Shown piece after piece: positions 1 to 9,327 of a DNA stretch of 64,000 bases. The stretch is from Kitasatospora aureofaciens (GTDB taxonomy: Bacteria > Actinomycetota > Actinomycetes > Streptomycetales > Streptomycetaceae), in assembly GCA_000720845.1 (NCBI GenBank), contig JODU01000023.1, forward strand, positions 1 through 64,000. Reading direction: 5' to 3'. The translations under genes were made by a program, and so were the position numbers. How positions within the stretch are numbered: position 1 is the stretch's first letter; each line of letters opens with the position of its first letter. The notes under the pieces are model-generated. The model was not told the origin of the DNA. It did no database searches and saw only the letters and a list, made by a program, of their open reading frames with translations.

Positions 1-161
1 TGAAGCCCGGCGAGAGCGTCACCAACTCCCAGGGCCTGCCCACCATGACCCTCACCCTCGGCAAGGACTTCAAGGGCGCCGGAGTCAAGCTCGACGCCAA
101 GTCCATCGACACACCGGACCTGGACAAGTCCACGGCCGACCAGAAGCAGTGCGCCAGTTGA
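1..161 (+). CDS. LCP family protein, C-terminal fragment (5' truncated by window)
   Basis: Only the last 52 codons are present, ending in TGA at 159-161 after the residues KQCAS. The segment (KPGESVTNSQGLPTMTLTLG near its start) reads like the C-terminal LytR_C-type tail of an LCP protein, and the next gene is a full LCP protein that also ends close to a Cys. The family transfers secondary cell-wall polymers to peptidoglycan outside the membrane. Assignment rests mainly on context, because the catalytic domain lies outside the window. Confidence 0.5.
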   Translation, partial: KPGESVTNSQGLPTMTLTLGKDFKGAGVKLDAKSIDTPDLDKSTADQKQCAS

Positions 162-238
162 CCTGAGGGGCCTGTCGTACGTCTCACAGGACGGCGGCGG
201 GCCCACGCGGTGGCCCGGGGGCGGGGAGGGACGCGGAA

Positions 239-1873
239 GTGACGCGGAGCAGTGTGCAGGGGGAGGACACGGACGAGGGCGCGGCAGCCGCCCCCGAGCG
301 TGCGGAGGCCGTCCGGGGGGACGGCGACAACGGTGTCGAGGACACCGGGGGCAACACCGAAGGCGTGACCGGGGGCGGCACCCGTCCGCGCCGGCGCCGC
401 CGCGTCCTGCGCTGGACGGCGGTCGTGCTCGCCGTGGTCCTGGCCGGCACGGCCGGGGCGGGTTACCTCTACTACGAGCACCTCAACGACAACATCAAGC
501 AGGACGTCCTGAACCTGGGCGACAGCAAGGTGGCCGCGCCGACGCCGAACGCGGCCGGGCAGACCCCGCTGAACATCCTCGTCATCGGCTCGGACGCCCG
601 GGACAGCGAGGAGAACCAGCAACTGGGCGGAGCCCGCGAGACGTTCGGCTCCACGCCGCTGGCCGACGTGCAGATGCTGGTGCACCTGTCCGCCGACCGC
701 AGCAACATGTCGGTGGTCAGCATGCCGCGCGACACACTGCTGGAGATACCCAAGTGCACCGACCCGGACGACGGCGAGGTGTACCCGGCGAGCGAGGGCC
801 GGGTGATGACCAACCAGAGCCTCGGTCACGGCGGTCCGGGCTGCACGGTGGCCACCTGGCAGGAGCTGACCGGCATCCACATCGACCACTTCGTCATGGT
901 CGACTTCGCGGGCGTGGTCTCGATGGCGGACGCCGTCGGCGGCGTCCCGGTCTGCGTGGACGCCAACATCCACTCGCGCGACAGCACGGGCCACGGCTCC
1001 GGGCTGAAACTCGCCAAGGGCACCCACCCGGTCAAGGGCGAGCAGGCCCTGCAGTGGCTGCGCACCCGGTACGGCTTCGAGGACGGCAGCGACCTCGCGC
1101 GGGCCAAGGCCCAGCACATGTACCTGAACTCGATGGTGCGGGTGCTGCGCGAGAACGCCACCCTCAGCAGCCCGAACAGGCTGCGCAGGCTCGCCGAGGA
1201 GGCCACCGCGGCGCTCACCGTCGACCCGGGCCTGGACTCCGTCAAGAAGCTGTACGACCTCAGCAACGAGCTGCGCACGGTGAAGCCCGAGCGCATCACC
1301 ATGACCACGATGCCCAACCGGTACGTGGGCGCCCGCGTCGAGCCGACCGAGGACGCGGAGCAGCTGTTCCGGCTGGTGCGCGAGGACATCGCGCTCGACG
1401 GCAAGGACGCGAAGAAGAAGCCCGCGGCGGAGCCGGAGCCCCCGGCCGACCCGGCCGCACCCGACGACGAGATCGCGGTGCAGGTCCGCAACGGCACCAG
1501 CACGGACGAACTGGGCACGGCCCCCGGTCGCGCGAACACCGTCACCGGGCTCCTGGTGGAGCGCGGTTTCACGAAGGCGGTCGCGGACCCGTCGGTGCTG
1601 CCGAGCGAGGACCGTACGGTGGTCCGCTACCCGAGCGCCGACCTGGAGGGCGACGCGCGGCGTGTCGCCAAGTCCCTGGGAATCCCGGCGAGTTCGGTGA
1701 AGCGGTCGACGGACGTCTCCGGCGTCACGCTCGTCGTGGGCGCCGACTGGCGCGAGGGCACGGCGTACGAGGTGCCCGAGAGCGACGACAGCACCCCCGC
1801 GTCGGCCGAGGCGCTCAACGGCGCGGACGACAGCGCCTGCATGCACGTGAGTCCGGCGTTCACCTGGTCCTGA
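239..1873 (+). CDS. LCP (LytR-CpsA-Psr) family cell-wall glycopolymer transferase
   Basis: 544 aa with a GTG start. An acidic cytoplasmic N-terminus (1-50) and an Arg-rich stretch lead into one membrane segment at about 59-78. The LCP catalytic domain follows at about 110-290: the LNILVIGSD strand, the conserved arginine in SMPRDT and the later ARAKAQ motif. A LytR_C domain lies at about 415-505 (VQVRNGT...). LCP enzymes move undecaprenyl-linked polymers such as teichoic acids to peptidoglycan on the outer membrane face. A single-pass type II topology is inferred. Its 3' end converges with the glycosyltransferase gene six bases away. It belongs to a local group of four LCP genes. Confidence 0.9.
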   Translation: MTRSSVQGEDTDEGAAAAPERAEAVRGDGDNGVEDTGGNTEGVTGGGTRPRRRRRVLRWTAVVLAVVLAGTAGAGYLYYEHLNDNIKQDVLNLGDSKVAAPTPNAAGQTPLNILVIGSDARDSEENQQLGGARETFGSTPLADVQMLVHLSADRSNMSVVSMPRDTLLEIPKCTDPDDGEVYPASEGRVMTNQSLGHGGPGCTVATWQELTGIHIDHFVMVDFAGVVSMADAVGGVPVCVDANIHSRDSTGHGSGLKLAKGTHPVKGEQALQWLRTRYGFEDGSDLARAKAQHMYLNSMVRVLRENATLSSPNRLRRLAEEATAALTVDPGLDSVKKLYDLSNELRTVKPERITMTTMPNRYVGARVEPTEDAEQLFRLVREDIALDGKDAKKKPAAEPEPPADPAAPDDEIAVQVRNGTSTDELGTAPGRANTVTGLLVERGFTKAVADPSVLPSEDRTVVRYPSADLEGDARRVAKSLGIPASSVKRSTDVSGVTLVVGADWREGTAYEVPESDDSTPASAEALNGADDSACMHVSPAFTWS

Positions 1874-1879
1874 CGGACG

Positions 1880-2935
1880 TCACCGAGTGGCGGCGGCGTC
1901 CGTGACGTCCGCGTCCGGCCGCACTGCCGGGCGCCGCGAGGCGATGACCTTCCTGGCCAGCGACTTCGGGCTGGTCAGGAAGCCCCAGCCCCAGGACATG
2001 TGCATGGTCGCCAGCGCCACCGGGATCTGCGCCCGTGCCTTCAGCCCGAGCCCCTTGCCCGCGGGCAGCGAGCCGGCCACGATCGCCGCGAGGTAGCCGC
2101 CGGGAACGACGAAGCCCCACGGGGTCAGCGCGGCGCCCACCACGACACCGGCCGCGATGGCGCACACGGCGGTCGGCGGGGCGAGGTAGCGCAGGTTGAT
2201 GGAGCCGGAGTGGTAGCGCGCGACGACGTGCCGCCAGCGGCCGTAGTCCTTGTACTGCTTGGCCAGCGCCCGCACGCTCGGCCGGGGACGGTAGGACACC
2301 CGCAGCTCGGGCGAGAACCAGATCAGGCCGCCGGCCTCGCGGATGCGGAAGTTCAGCTCCCAGTCCTGGGCGCGGATGAACTCCTCGTTGTACCCGCCCT
2401 GCCGCTCCAGCGCCTCGCGGCGGAACACGCCGAGGTAGACGGTCTCGGCGGGCGCGGCCTCGCCGCCCGTGTGGAACGCGGCGTTGCCCACGCCGATCTT
2501 CGACGTCATCGCGGCGGCGACGGCGTCCTCCCAGGCGTTCTCGCCCTCGGCGTGCATGATGCCGCCGACGTTCTGCGCGCCGGTCTCCTCGAGGAGCCGT
2601 ACGGCCGTGGCGATGTAGTCCGGCGAGAGCATGCCGTGGCCGTCGACGCGGACGACGACCGGATGGCGGGAGGCCTTGATCGCGGCGTTCAGCGCGGCGG
2701 GCGTGCGGCCGGTGGGGTTCGGCACGGTGTGGACGCGGGGGTCCTCGGCGACGAGCTCGGCGGCGATCTCCTCCGTGCGGTCCGTGGAGGGACCGACGGC
2801 GATCACGACCTCCATCTCGCCGGCGTACTCCTGGGCGAGGATGGCGCGGACGGCGCCGCGCAGATGCCGTTCCTCGTTGAGGACGGGCATGATCACGGAA
2901 ACGGCGGGCAGCCGCACGTCGGACTTGGCGTTCAT
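1880..2935 (-). CDS. Family 2 glycosyltransferase with C-terminal membrane segments
   Basis: 351 aa, ATG start. The N-terminal GT-A domain begins with VSVIMPVLNEE, followed by VVIAVGPSTDRT and the metal/nucleotide-binding region VRVDGHG, where the usual DxD reads DGH. The acceptor-side ED motif is probably the QDWE stretch. Two or three hydrophobic segments at about 262-310 anchor it to the membrane. Such enzymes transfer sugars from NDP-sugars to lipid carriers. Its place among LCP ligases suggests it builds or decorates the cell-wall polymer those ligases attach. The donor and acceptor cannot be read from the sequence. It is convergent with the upstream LCP gene and divergent from the next one. 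Confidence 0.85.
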   Translation of the reverse strand: MNAKSDVRLPAVSVIMPVLNEERHLRGAVRAILAQEYAGEMEVVIAVGPSTDRTEEIAAELVAEDPRVHTVPNPTGRTPAALNAAIKASRHPVVVRVDGHGMLSPDYIATAVRLLEETGAQNVGGIMHAEGENAWEDAVAAAMTSKIGVGNAAFHTGGEAAPAETVYLGVFRREALERQGGYNEEFIRAQDWELNFRIREAGGLIWFSPELRVSYRPRPSVRALAKQYKDYGRWRHVVARYHSGSINLRYLAPPTAVCAIAAGVVVGAALTPWGFVVPGGYLAAIVAGSLPAGKGLGLKARAQIPVALATMHMSWGWGFLTSPKSLARKVIASRRPAVRPDADVTDAAATR

Positions 2936-3086
2936 CGGTGCTCACGTTACCGCGAACGGGGGACACGGGTGCGCGCCGCAGGGGGCACAGCCCCGGGCAG
3001 CAGATCGTATGGGCCTACGGTGCTCACGAATCCCACGTCCGGCCTCGCGGTCCACGCCCAGGGCCCGTCCCCGCGGAGGTGCCCCC

Positions 3087-4598
3087 TTGCCCACGCCGCC
3101 CCGCTCGTCCCGGGTCCCGGCCTCGACCACCCGGGGCGGAGTCCCGCCGCGGCGCGGCGGCCCCCGGCCGTCCGGACGTCCGCCCAGGCCCCCCGTACGG
3201 CGGAAGAAGCCGCGCTGGGCCCTGCGGACGGTGACCGCGCTGTCGGTGGTGGTGCTCGCCTCAGCCGGGATCGGGCACGCGGTGCTCTCCGGTCTGGACT
3301 CGGACATCTCGCGGTTCGACGCGTTCAAGGACATGAAGAACCGGCCGCGGGCGGGCGACGGCATGAACGTCCTGATGGTCGGCACCGACGGCCGGGACGA
3401 GATCACCGAGGAGGAGCGGCGCAAGTACCGGCTGGGCGGCGCCCCCTGCCACTGCACCGACACCATCATGATCGTGCACATCTCGGAGGACCGGGAGCGC
3501 GCGAGCGTGGTCAGCCTGCCGCGCGACTCGTACGCCGTCACGCCCGGCCACACCGACCGCACCACCGGCGAGCACCACGAGGGGCACCCGCTCAAGCTGA
3601 ACGCCGCCTATGCCGAGGGCGGCCCGCAGCTGACGATCCGCACCGTGGAGAACATGACCCGCGTGAAGATCGACCACTATCTGGAGGTCGACTTCACCAG
3701 CTTCATGAAGACGGTGGACGTCCTCGGCGGGGTGAAGATCTGCACGGTCAAGCCGCTCAAGGACAGCTACACCGGTCTCGACCTGCCGGCCGGCACCCAC
3801 ACCCTGAGGGGCGGCCAGGCACTTCAGTACGTGCGGGCCCGCCACCTCGACGGCGCCTCGGACCTGAGCCGGATGAAGCGCCAGCAGCGCTTCCTGGCCG
3901 CTCTGATCGACCGGGCGACCTCCTCGGGGATCCTGCTGAACCCGCTGAAGTTCCGTGACGTCACCCGGGCCGTGCTCGGCTCGGTCCGGGCCGACCAGGG
4001 CTTCGGCACCGACGAGCTGCTGACGCTCGGACGGGCGATGCGGAACTTCTCGCCGTCGTCCTCCGAGTTCACCACCGTGCCGATCGGACGGATGGGCTAC
4101 GCCGTCAAGGGCGTCGGTTCGACCCTGAAGTGGGACCCGGCGAAGTCCGAGCGGCTCTTCGGCGCCCTGCGCGAGGACAAGCCGCTGGCCGCGCCGAAAC
4201 CGAAGCCGAAGGGGCCGCCGCCGGTGCGGGTCCCGGTGGACCCGAAGCAGATCCGCGTGCAGGTGGAGAACGGCACCCGGACCTCCGGGCTCGGCAAGCG
4301 GGTGGACGACGCGCTGGCCGCGACCGGCTTCCGCACCACCAGGGCACCGAGGAACGCCGACGACCGGGCGGTCGAGCGGACCGTCGTCGCCTACGACCCG
4401 CGCTGGGACCAGTCGGCGAAGTCGCTGGCCGCCGCGCTGCCCGGCAGCGAGCTGAAGCCGGTCAAGGGGCAGGGGGCGACGCTGAAGGTGATCGCGGGCG
4501 CCGACTTCAAGAACGTGGCGAAAGTGCGGCCGGCCGACCCGCCGCAGGAGTCGGGCACGGTGGTGCGGGGCGACGAGGTGGTCTGCGGCAAGGAGTGA
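3087..4598 (+). CDS. LCP family cell-wall glycopolymer transferase (TTG start)
   Basis: 503 aa from TTG at 3087. A strong Shine-Dalgarno site, GGAGGT at 3075-3080, sits six bases upstream, whereas the in-frame ATG at 3009 has none. The Pro/Arg-rich N-terminus (1-44) is followed by a membrane segment at about 46-66. The LCP domain at about 85-290 shows MNVLMVGTD, SLPRDS and the LSRMKRQQRF arginine motif. A LytR_C domain lies at about 385-470 (RVQVENGTR). It probably ligates wall polymers to peptidoglycan outside the membrane. It is divergent from the glycosyltransferase and convergent with the next LCP gene, so the group is not one operon. Confidence 0.88.
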   Translation: MPTPPRSSRVPASTTRGGVPPRRGGPRPSGRPPRPPVRRKKPRWALRTVTALSVVVLASAGIGHAVLSGLDSDISRFDAFKDMKNRPRAGDGMNVLMVGTDGRDEITEEERRKYRLGGAPCHCTDTIMIVHISEDRERASVVSLPRDSYAVTPGHTDRTTGEHHEGHPLKLNAAYAEGGPQLTIRTVENMTRVKIDHYLEVDFTSFMKTVDVLGGVKICTVKPLKDSYTGLDLPAGTHTLRGGQALQYVRARHLDGASDLSRMKRQQRFLAALIDRATSSGILLNPLKFRDVTRAVLGSVRADQGFGTDELLTLGRAMRNFSPSSSEFTTVPIGRMGYAVKGVGSTLKWDPAKSERLFGALREDKPLAAPKPKPKGPPPVRVPVDPKQIRVQVENGTRTSGLGKRVDDALAATGFRTTRAPRNADDRAVERTVVAYDPRWDQSAKSLAAALPGSELKPVKGQGATLKVIAGADFKNVAKVRPADPPQESGTVVRGDEVVCGKE

Positions 4599-4628
4599 GG
4601 CGCGCCGGGTCCACCGGCGCGCACCCGC

Positions 4629-5909
4629 TCAGTTCCCGGAGACGGTGACCTTCTCGTCGTTCTTCAGCTCCTCGACGAGCTTCTTCACCTTGGCGTCGTC
4701 CCACTTGAGGTTGCCGCCGACGCTGCCCGAGATCGGCATGTTCATCGAGGTGCCCTCGCCGCCGCTGACGCTCTTCATCGCCCAGAACATGCTCGCCAGG
4801 TCGAACAGGCCCATGTCCTTGTCGACGATGAGGGAGTCCAGGCCGGCGCCCATGGTCGGGTAGAGCTTGAAGGGGTTGAGGACCGTCGACGGGGTGGCCA
4901 CCTGGCTCGCCAGCGCCGACAGGAACTTCTGCTGGTTCTTGGTGCGGTCCAGGTCGGAGCCGGCCAGCGCGTACCGGGTGCGGACGAAGGCGAGGGCCTC
5001 CTCGCCGTTCAGGGTCTGCTTGCCCTTCTGGAAGTCGGCGCCGGACTTCTTGTCCTTGATGTCCTGCGGGATGTCCATCTCGACGCCACCGACCGCGTCC
5101 ACGATGTTCGCGAAGCCGGCGAAGCCGATCTCCACGTAGTGGTCCAGGCGCAGCCCGGTGTTGTGCTCGATGGTGCGCACCAGCAGCTCGGGGCCGTCCT
5201 CGGCGTAGGCGGCGTTCAGCTTGGTGTGCCGGCCGGTGCCCGGGTACTTCTTGCCGGACTCGGAGCCGACGAAGCTCGGGATCTCCACGTCCGAGTCGCG
5301 GGGCAGGGAGATCAGCGTCGACCCGTTGTCCCCGGTGTGCAGGATCATCATCGAGTCGGTGCGCTTGCCCTCGGCGGAGCCGGTGTGCAGGTCCTTCTTC
5401 TGGTCGGCGGTCATGCCCTCGCGGCTGTCGGAGCCGACGATCAGGTAGTTCGTGCCCTCGCCCGCCCCGGGCCGCTCGATGACCTTGGACAGGTCGACCT
5501 CGCGGTTGAGCTTGGAGTCGGCCCAGAAGTAGGTGCCGACCGTGGTGACGACCAGCGCGGTCACGACCGTGATCGCGGTCCACTTGATCCGGCGGCGCCA
5601 GTCCGGCGCGGGCCGGTCCCGGACCTGACGGCCGGGGCCCTGGCCGCCGCCACCGCCGCCGTAGACCTGGCCGGTGTTGTAGCCGCTGTCGTAGCCGTCG
5701 CCGCCGTACCCCTGGCCGTCGGTGTACGACGGCTGCTGGGGCACCCCGGCGCCGTACGGCGGGGCCGACGGGCCCGGCCCGGGCGGCGGCGTCGCGCCAC
5801 GGCGGACCTGACGCATCACACGTGCGCTCTCGGGCCGCGCGCTCGCGCTGCCGCGTCCGTATCCGCTGCCGCGGTTGTCACCGGACCATCCCTCGGGCCA
5901 ATCATTCAT
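4629..5909 (-). CDS. LCP family cell-wall glycopolymer transferase with Gly/Tyr/Pro-rich N-terminus
   Basis: 426 aa from ATG at 5909. The first 100 residues are low-complexity (Gly, Tyr, Pro, Gln) and predicted cytoplasmic. A membrane segment follows at about 109-129. The LCP core at about 150-320 shows TNYLIVGSDSR, SLPRDS, KLNAAYAEDG and DLDRTKNQQKF, so the arginines that bind the pyrophosphate are present. Unlike its two neighbours it has no LytR_C domain and ends shortly after the LCP core. It faces the preceding LCP gene tail to tail with 30 bases between them. Confidence 0.88.
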   Translation of the reverse strand: MNDWPEGWSGDNRGSGYGRGSASARPESARVMRQVRRGATPPPGPGPSAPPYGAGVPQQPSYTDGQGYGGDGYDSGYNTGQVYGGGGGGQGPGRQVRDRPAPDWRRRIKWTAITVVTALVVTTVGTYFWADSKLNREVDLSKVIERPGAGEGTNYLIVGSDSREGMTADQKKDLHTGSAEGKRTDSMMILHTGDNGSTLISLPRDSDVEIPSFVGSESGKKYPGTGRHTKLNAAYAEDGPELLVRTIEHNTGLRLDHYVEIGFAGFANIVDAVGGVEMDIPQDIKDKKSGADFQKGKQTLNGEEALAFVRTRYALAGSDLDRTKNQQKFLSALASQVATPSTVLNPFKLYPTMGAGLDSLIVDKDMGLFDLASMFWAMKSVSGGEGTSMNMPISGSVGGNLKWDDAKVKKLVEELKNDEKVTVSGN

Positions 5910-6029
5910 GCGCACCAGTGTGCAGGGCCGCACTGTGGGGGTTACAAGGTTCGTCGGAAAATCAGGGCAGTGCTGTTGCGAACCCGACACAAAAACACGC
6001 CGTTGTAGCCCCGGCATAAGGTGGAGGGC

Positions 6030-6596
6030 ATGACAGACCAGGCAGAACAGGCCTCGGCCGCGCAGTCGACGGCCCCGGAGATCCCGGGCAAGCCGACCTC
6101 GGCCTCCCGCACCACCCTCAGCCACATCATGACGCACGCCGACACCAACCTGCTGGGCACGGTGCACGGCGGTGTGATCATGAAGCTCGTCGACGACGCG
6201 GCGGGCGCCGTGGCCGGACGGCACTCCGGCGGACCGGCCGTCACCGCGTCCATGGACGAGATGGCGTTCCTCGAACCGGTCCGCGTCGGTGACCTCGTCC
6301 ATGTGAAGGCGCAGGTCAACTGGACCGGCCGGAGTTCCATGGAGGTGGGTGTCCGGGTGCTGGCGGAGCGCTGGAACGAGTCCACGCCCGCCACCCAGGT
6401 CGGTTCGGCCTATCTGGTCTTCGCCGCCGTGGACGCCGACGGCAAGCCCCGCACGGTCCCGCCGGTCCTCCCCGAGACCGAGAAGGACAAGCGCCGCTAC
6501 CAGGAGGCCCAGATCCGCCGCACCCACCGCCTGGCCCGCCGCCGCGCGATCATGGAGCTGCGCGAGCGACGGGCGGCGGAGGGGTACGAGGACTGA
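6030..6596 (+). CDS. Acyl-CoA thioesterase, hotdog fold (BACH/YciA type)
   Basis: 188 aa. ATG at 6030 follows an AAGGTGGAGGGC stretch; a GTG nine bases earlier is a less likely start. The hotdog domain carries the family signature TNLLGTVHGGVIMKLVDD at about 40-60 and the strand SMDEMAFLEPVRVGD. A charged Arg-rich C-terminal tail (about 145-188) is typical of actinobacterial members. It hydrolyses acyl-CoA to free fatty acid and CoA in the cytosol. It lies beside an oppositely oriented acyl-CoA dehydrogenase, consistent with lipid metabolism. Confidence 0.85.
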   Translation: MTDQAEQASAAQSTAPEIPGKPTSASRTTLSHIMTHADTNLLGTVHGGVIMKLVDDAAGAVAGRHSGGPAVTASMDEMAFLEPVRVGDLVHVKAQVNWTGRSSMEVGVRVLAERWNESTPATQVGSAYLVFAAVDADGKPRTVPPVLPETEKDKRRYQEAQIRRTHRLARRRAIMELRERRAAEGYED

Positions 6597-6630
6597 GTCC
6601 TCCCGGACGCCTCGGCGCGCGGGTGCCGGT

Positions 6631-7788
6631 TTACGGCAGGTTGCGCGCCATGACGATGCGCTGGACCTGGTTCGTGCCCTCGTAGATCTGCGTGATCTTG
6701 GCGTCGCGCATCATGCGCTCCACCGGGTAGTCACGGGTGTAGCCGTAGCCGCCGAGCAGCTGGACGGCGTCGGTGGTGACCTCCATGGCCACGTCGGAGG
6801 CGAAGCACTTGGCGGCGGCGCCCTGGAAGGTGAGGTCGGCGTCGCCGCGCTGGGACTTGGCGGCGGCCGCGTAGGTGAGCTGGCGGGCGGCCTCGATCTT
6901 CATGGCCATGTCGGCGAGCATGAACTGGATGCCCTGGAAGTCGGCGATCGGCTTGCCGAACTGCTTGCGCTCCTTGACGTAGCCCTTGGCGTAGTCGAGG
7001 GCGCCCTGGGCGATGCCGAGGGCCTGGGCGGCGATGGTGATGCGGGTGTGGTCCAGCGTCTTCATCGCGGTGGCGAAGCCGGTGCCCTCCGCGCCGATCA
7101 TGCGGTCGGCGGGGATGCGGACGTTGTCGAGGTAGACCTCGCGGGTCGGGGAGCCCTTGATGCCGAGCTTCTTCTCCGGGGCGCCGAAGGAGACGCCCTC
7201 GTCGGACTTCTCGACGACGAAGGCGGAGATGCCCTTGGAGCGCTTGTCCGGGTCGGTGACCGCCATCACGGTGTAGTACTCGGAGACGCCCGCGTTGGTG
7301 ATCCAGCGCTTGACGCCGTTGAGTACCCAGAAGTCGCCGTCGCGGACGGCCTTGGTCTTCATGCCGGCCGCGTCGGAGCCCGCGTCGGGCTCGGAGAGGC
7401 AGTAGGAGAACATGCCGTCGCCCTTGGCGAGCGGGGTCATGTACTTCTTCTTCAGCTCCTCGGAGCCGGAGAGGATCACCGGGAGCGAGCCGAGCTTGTT
7501 CACGGCCGGGATGAGGGAGGAGGAGGCGCAGGCGCGGGCCACCTCCTCGATCACGATGACCGTGGCGAGCGCGTCGGCGCCCGCGCCGCCGTACTCCTCG
7601 GGGACGTGCACCGCGTGCAGGTCGTTCGCGGTCAGGGCGTCCAGGGCCTCCTGCGGGAAGCGGGCCTCCTCGTCCACCGCGGCGGCGTACGGCGCGATCT
7701 TCGCCTCGGCCAGCGAGCGGACGGCGTCCCGGAGCATGTCGTGCTCCTCGGACGGGCGGTACAGGTCGAAGTCAGCCGATCCGGCCAA
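6631..7788 (-). CDS. Acyl-CoA dehydrogenase
   Basis: 385 aa, TTG start at 7788 (MAGSADFDLYRPSEEHDML). All ACAD regions are present: the N-terminal helical domain, the FAD-contacting strand YCLSEPDAGSDAAG, WITNAG, and the C-terminal helical domain. The C-terminal segment IYEGTNQVQ carries the catalytic base Glu. The enzyme removes two hydrogens from acyl-CoA, passing electrons to electron-transfer flavoprotein. A candidate inverted-repeat operator lies 40-57 bp upstream of the start (7828-7845). The TTG start has only a weak GGAG about 11 bases upstream, so the exact N-terminus is slightly uncertain. Confidence 0.9.
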   Translation of the reverse strand: MAGSADFDLYRPSEEHDMLRDAVRSLAEAKIAPYAAAVDEEARFPQEALDALTANDLHAVHVPEEYGGAGADALATVIVIEEVARACASSSLIPAVNKLGSLPVILSGSEELKKKYMTPLAKGDGMFSYCLSEPDAGSDAAGMKTKAVRDGDFWVLNGVKRWITNAGVSEYYTVMAVTDPDKRSKGISAFVVEKSDEGVSFGAPEKKLGIKGSPTREVYLDNVRIPADRMIGAEGTGFATAMKTLDHTRITIAAQALGIAQGALDYAKGYVKERKQFGKPIADFQGIQFMLADMAMKIEAARQLTYAAAAKSQRGDADLTFQGAAAKCFASDVAMEVTTDAVQLLGGYGYTRDYPVERMMRDAKITQIYEGTNQVQRIVMARNLP

Positions 7789-7827
7789 GGTGTCTCACGC
7801 TCCAAAACGCTGTGCTGCTGGGCACGC

Positions 7828-7845
7828 TAACTACCGTTAAGTAAC
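7828..7845. promoter_or_regulatory. Candidate TetR-type operator upstream of the acyl-CoA dehydrogenase
   Basis: The 18 bases TAACTACCGTTAAGTAAC contain two overlapping perfect inverted repeats: TAAC-4-GTTA and GTTA-2-TAAC. The stretch is unusually AT-rich for this genome and lies 40 bp upstream of the TTG start of the leftward acyl-CoA dehydrogenase, a promoter position. TetR-type repressors of fatty-acid catabolism in actinobacteria bind comparable sites. No such regulator is encoded nearby, so the cognate protein is unknown. Confidence 0.4.
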
Positions 7846-7970
7846 CCAAATTTTAGAGCCCCGGCCGCACCGGTGGATAGGTGAGCTTGACGACAGCCGA
7901 CCGAAGGGCGTTTCCGGCGTCCCGGATATGCTCGGGCGCGCAACCGTGCCGTACACCCCTGGAGCACCCC

Positions 7971-9314
7971 ATGGCCCTGAAGATCACCGTGATCGGTACC
8001 GGCTATCTCGGCGCCACCCACGCGGCGGCCATGGCCGAGCTGGGTTTCGAGGTGCTGGGTCTGGACGTGGTGCCGGAGAAGATCGAGATGCTCCAGCGGG
8101 GCGAGGTCCCGATGTACGAGCCGGGTCTTCAGGAACTGCTGCGCAAGCACGTCGCCGGTATCGAGGGCGCCAGCGGGCGGCTGCGCTTCACCACCGACTT
8201 CGCCGAGGTCGCGGCCTTCGGCGACGTGCACTTCCTGTGCGTGAACACCCCGCAGAAGCACGGCGAGTACGCCTGCGACATGTCGTACGTCGACTCCGCG
8301 CTGGCCTCGCTGGCGCCGCACCTGACCGGCCCGGCGCTGGTCGTCGGCAAGTCGACCGTGCCGGTGGGCTCCGCCGACCGGCTGGCCGCCTACCTGGCCG
8401 AGCACGCGCCGGCGGGCGACGAGGCCGAGCTGGCCTGGAACCCGGAGTTCCTGCGCGAGGGCTTCGCCGTCGAGGACACCCTGCGCCCCGACCGGCTCGT
8501 GGTCGGCGTGCGCAGCGAGCGGGCCGAGCGGCTGCTGCGCGAGGTGTACGCGACGCCGATCGCGCAGGGCTCTCCCTTCGTCGTCACGGACTTCCCGACG
8601 GCCGAGCTGGTGAAGACCGCCGCGAACTCCTTCCTCGCCACCAAGATCTCCTTCATCAACGCGATGGCGGAGGTCTGCGAGGCGGCCGGCGGCGACGTCG
8701 CCAAGCTGGCGGAGGCGATCGGGTACGACGACCGGATCGGGAAGAAGTTCCTGCGGGCCGGGATCGGCTTCGGCGGCGGCTGTCTGCCGAAGGACATCCG
8801 CGCCTTCATGGCCCGCGCCGGTGAGCTGGGCGCCGACCAGGCGCTGACCTTCCTGCGCGAGATCGACTCCATCAACATGCGCCAGCGCGGCCAGATGGTG
8901 GAGCTGACCCGGCAGGCGCTGGGCGGCGGCCCGTTCCTCGGCAAGCGGATCGCGGTGCTCGGCGCCACCTTCAAGCCCGACTCGGACGACGTGCGCGACT
9001 CCCCCGCGCTGAACGTCGCCGGGCAGGTCCACCTCCAGGGCGCCCAGGTGACGGTGTACGACCCCAAGGGCATGGACAACGCCCGGCGGCTCTTCCCGAC
9101 CCTCGGCTACGCCGACTCGGCGCTGGAGGCGGTGCGGGGCGCGGACGTCGTGCTGCACCTCACCGAGTGGCGGGAGTTCCGCGAGCTGGACCCGGAGGCG
9201 CTCGGCGAGGCCGCGGCGGCCCGGGTGATCCTGGACGGGCGCAACGCCCTGGACCCGACGCTCTGGCGGAAGGCCGGCTGGACCTACCGGGCGATGGGCC
9301 GCCCCACCGCCTGA
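7971..9314 (+). CDS. UDP-glucose 6-dehydrogenase
   Basis: 447 aa, ATG start with GGAG upstream. The N-terminal Rossmann domain opens with ITVIGTGYLG. The central helical domain carries KTAANSFLATKISFIN, and the active-site region GFGGGCLPKD holds the catalytic Cys. The C-terminal UDP-binding domain includes LGATFKPDSDDVRDSPA. It oxidises UDP-glucose to UDP-glucuronate with two NAD+, feeding cell-wall or exopolysaccharide synthesis. This fits the nearby LCP and glycosyltransferase genes. Related NDP-sugar dehydrogenases (GDP-mannose, UDP-ManNAc) cannot be fully excluded. A 17-bp perfect hairpin follows the stop codon. Confidence 0.88.
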   Translation: MALKITVIGTGYLGATHAAAMAELGFEVLGLDVVPEKIEMLQRGEVPMYEPGLQELLRKHVAGIEGASGRLRFTTDFAEVAAFGDVHFLCVNTPQKHGEYACDMSYVDSALASLAPHLTGPALVVGKSTVPVGSADRLAAYLAEHAPAGDEAELAWNPEFLREGFAVEDTLRPDRLVVGVRSERAERLLREVYATPIAQGSPFVVTDFPTAELVKTAANSFLATKISFINAMAEVCEAAGGDVAKLAEAIGYDDRIGKKFLRAGIGFGGGCLPKDIRAFMARAGELGADQALTFLREIDSINMRQRGQMVELTRQALGGGPFLGKRIAVLGATFKPDSDDVRDSPALNVAGQVHLQGAQVTVYDPKGMDNARRLFPTLGYADSALEAVRGADVVLHLTEWREFRELDPEALGEAAAARVILDGRNALDPTLWRKAGWTYRAMGRPTA

Positions 9315-9327
9315 CGACCGCGCGGAG

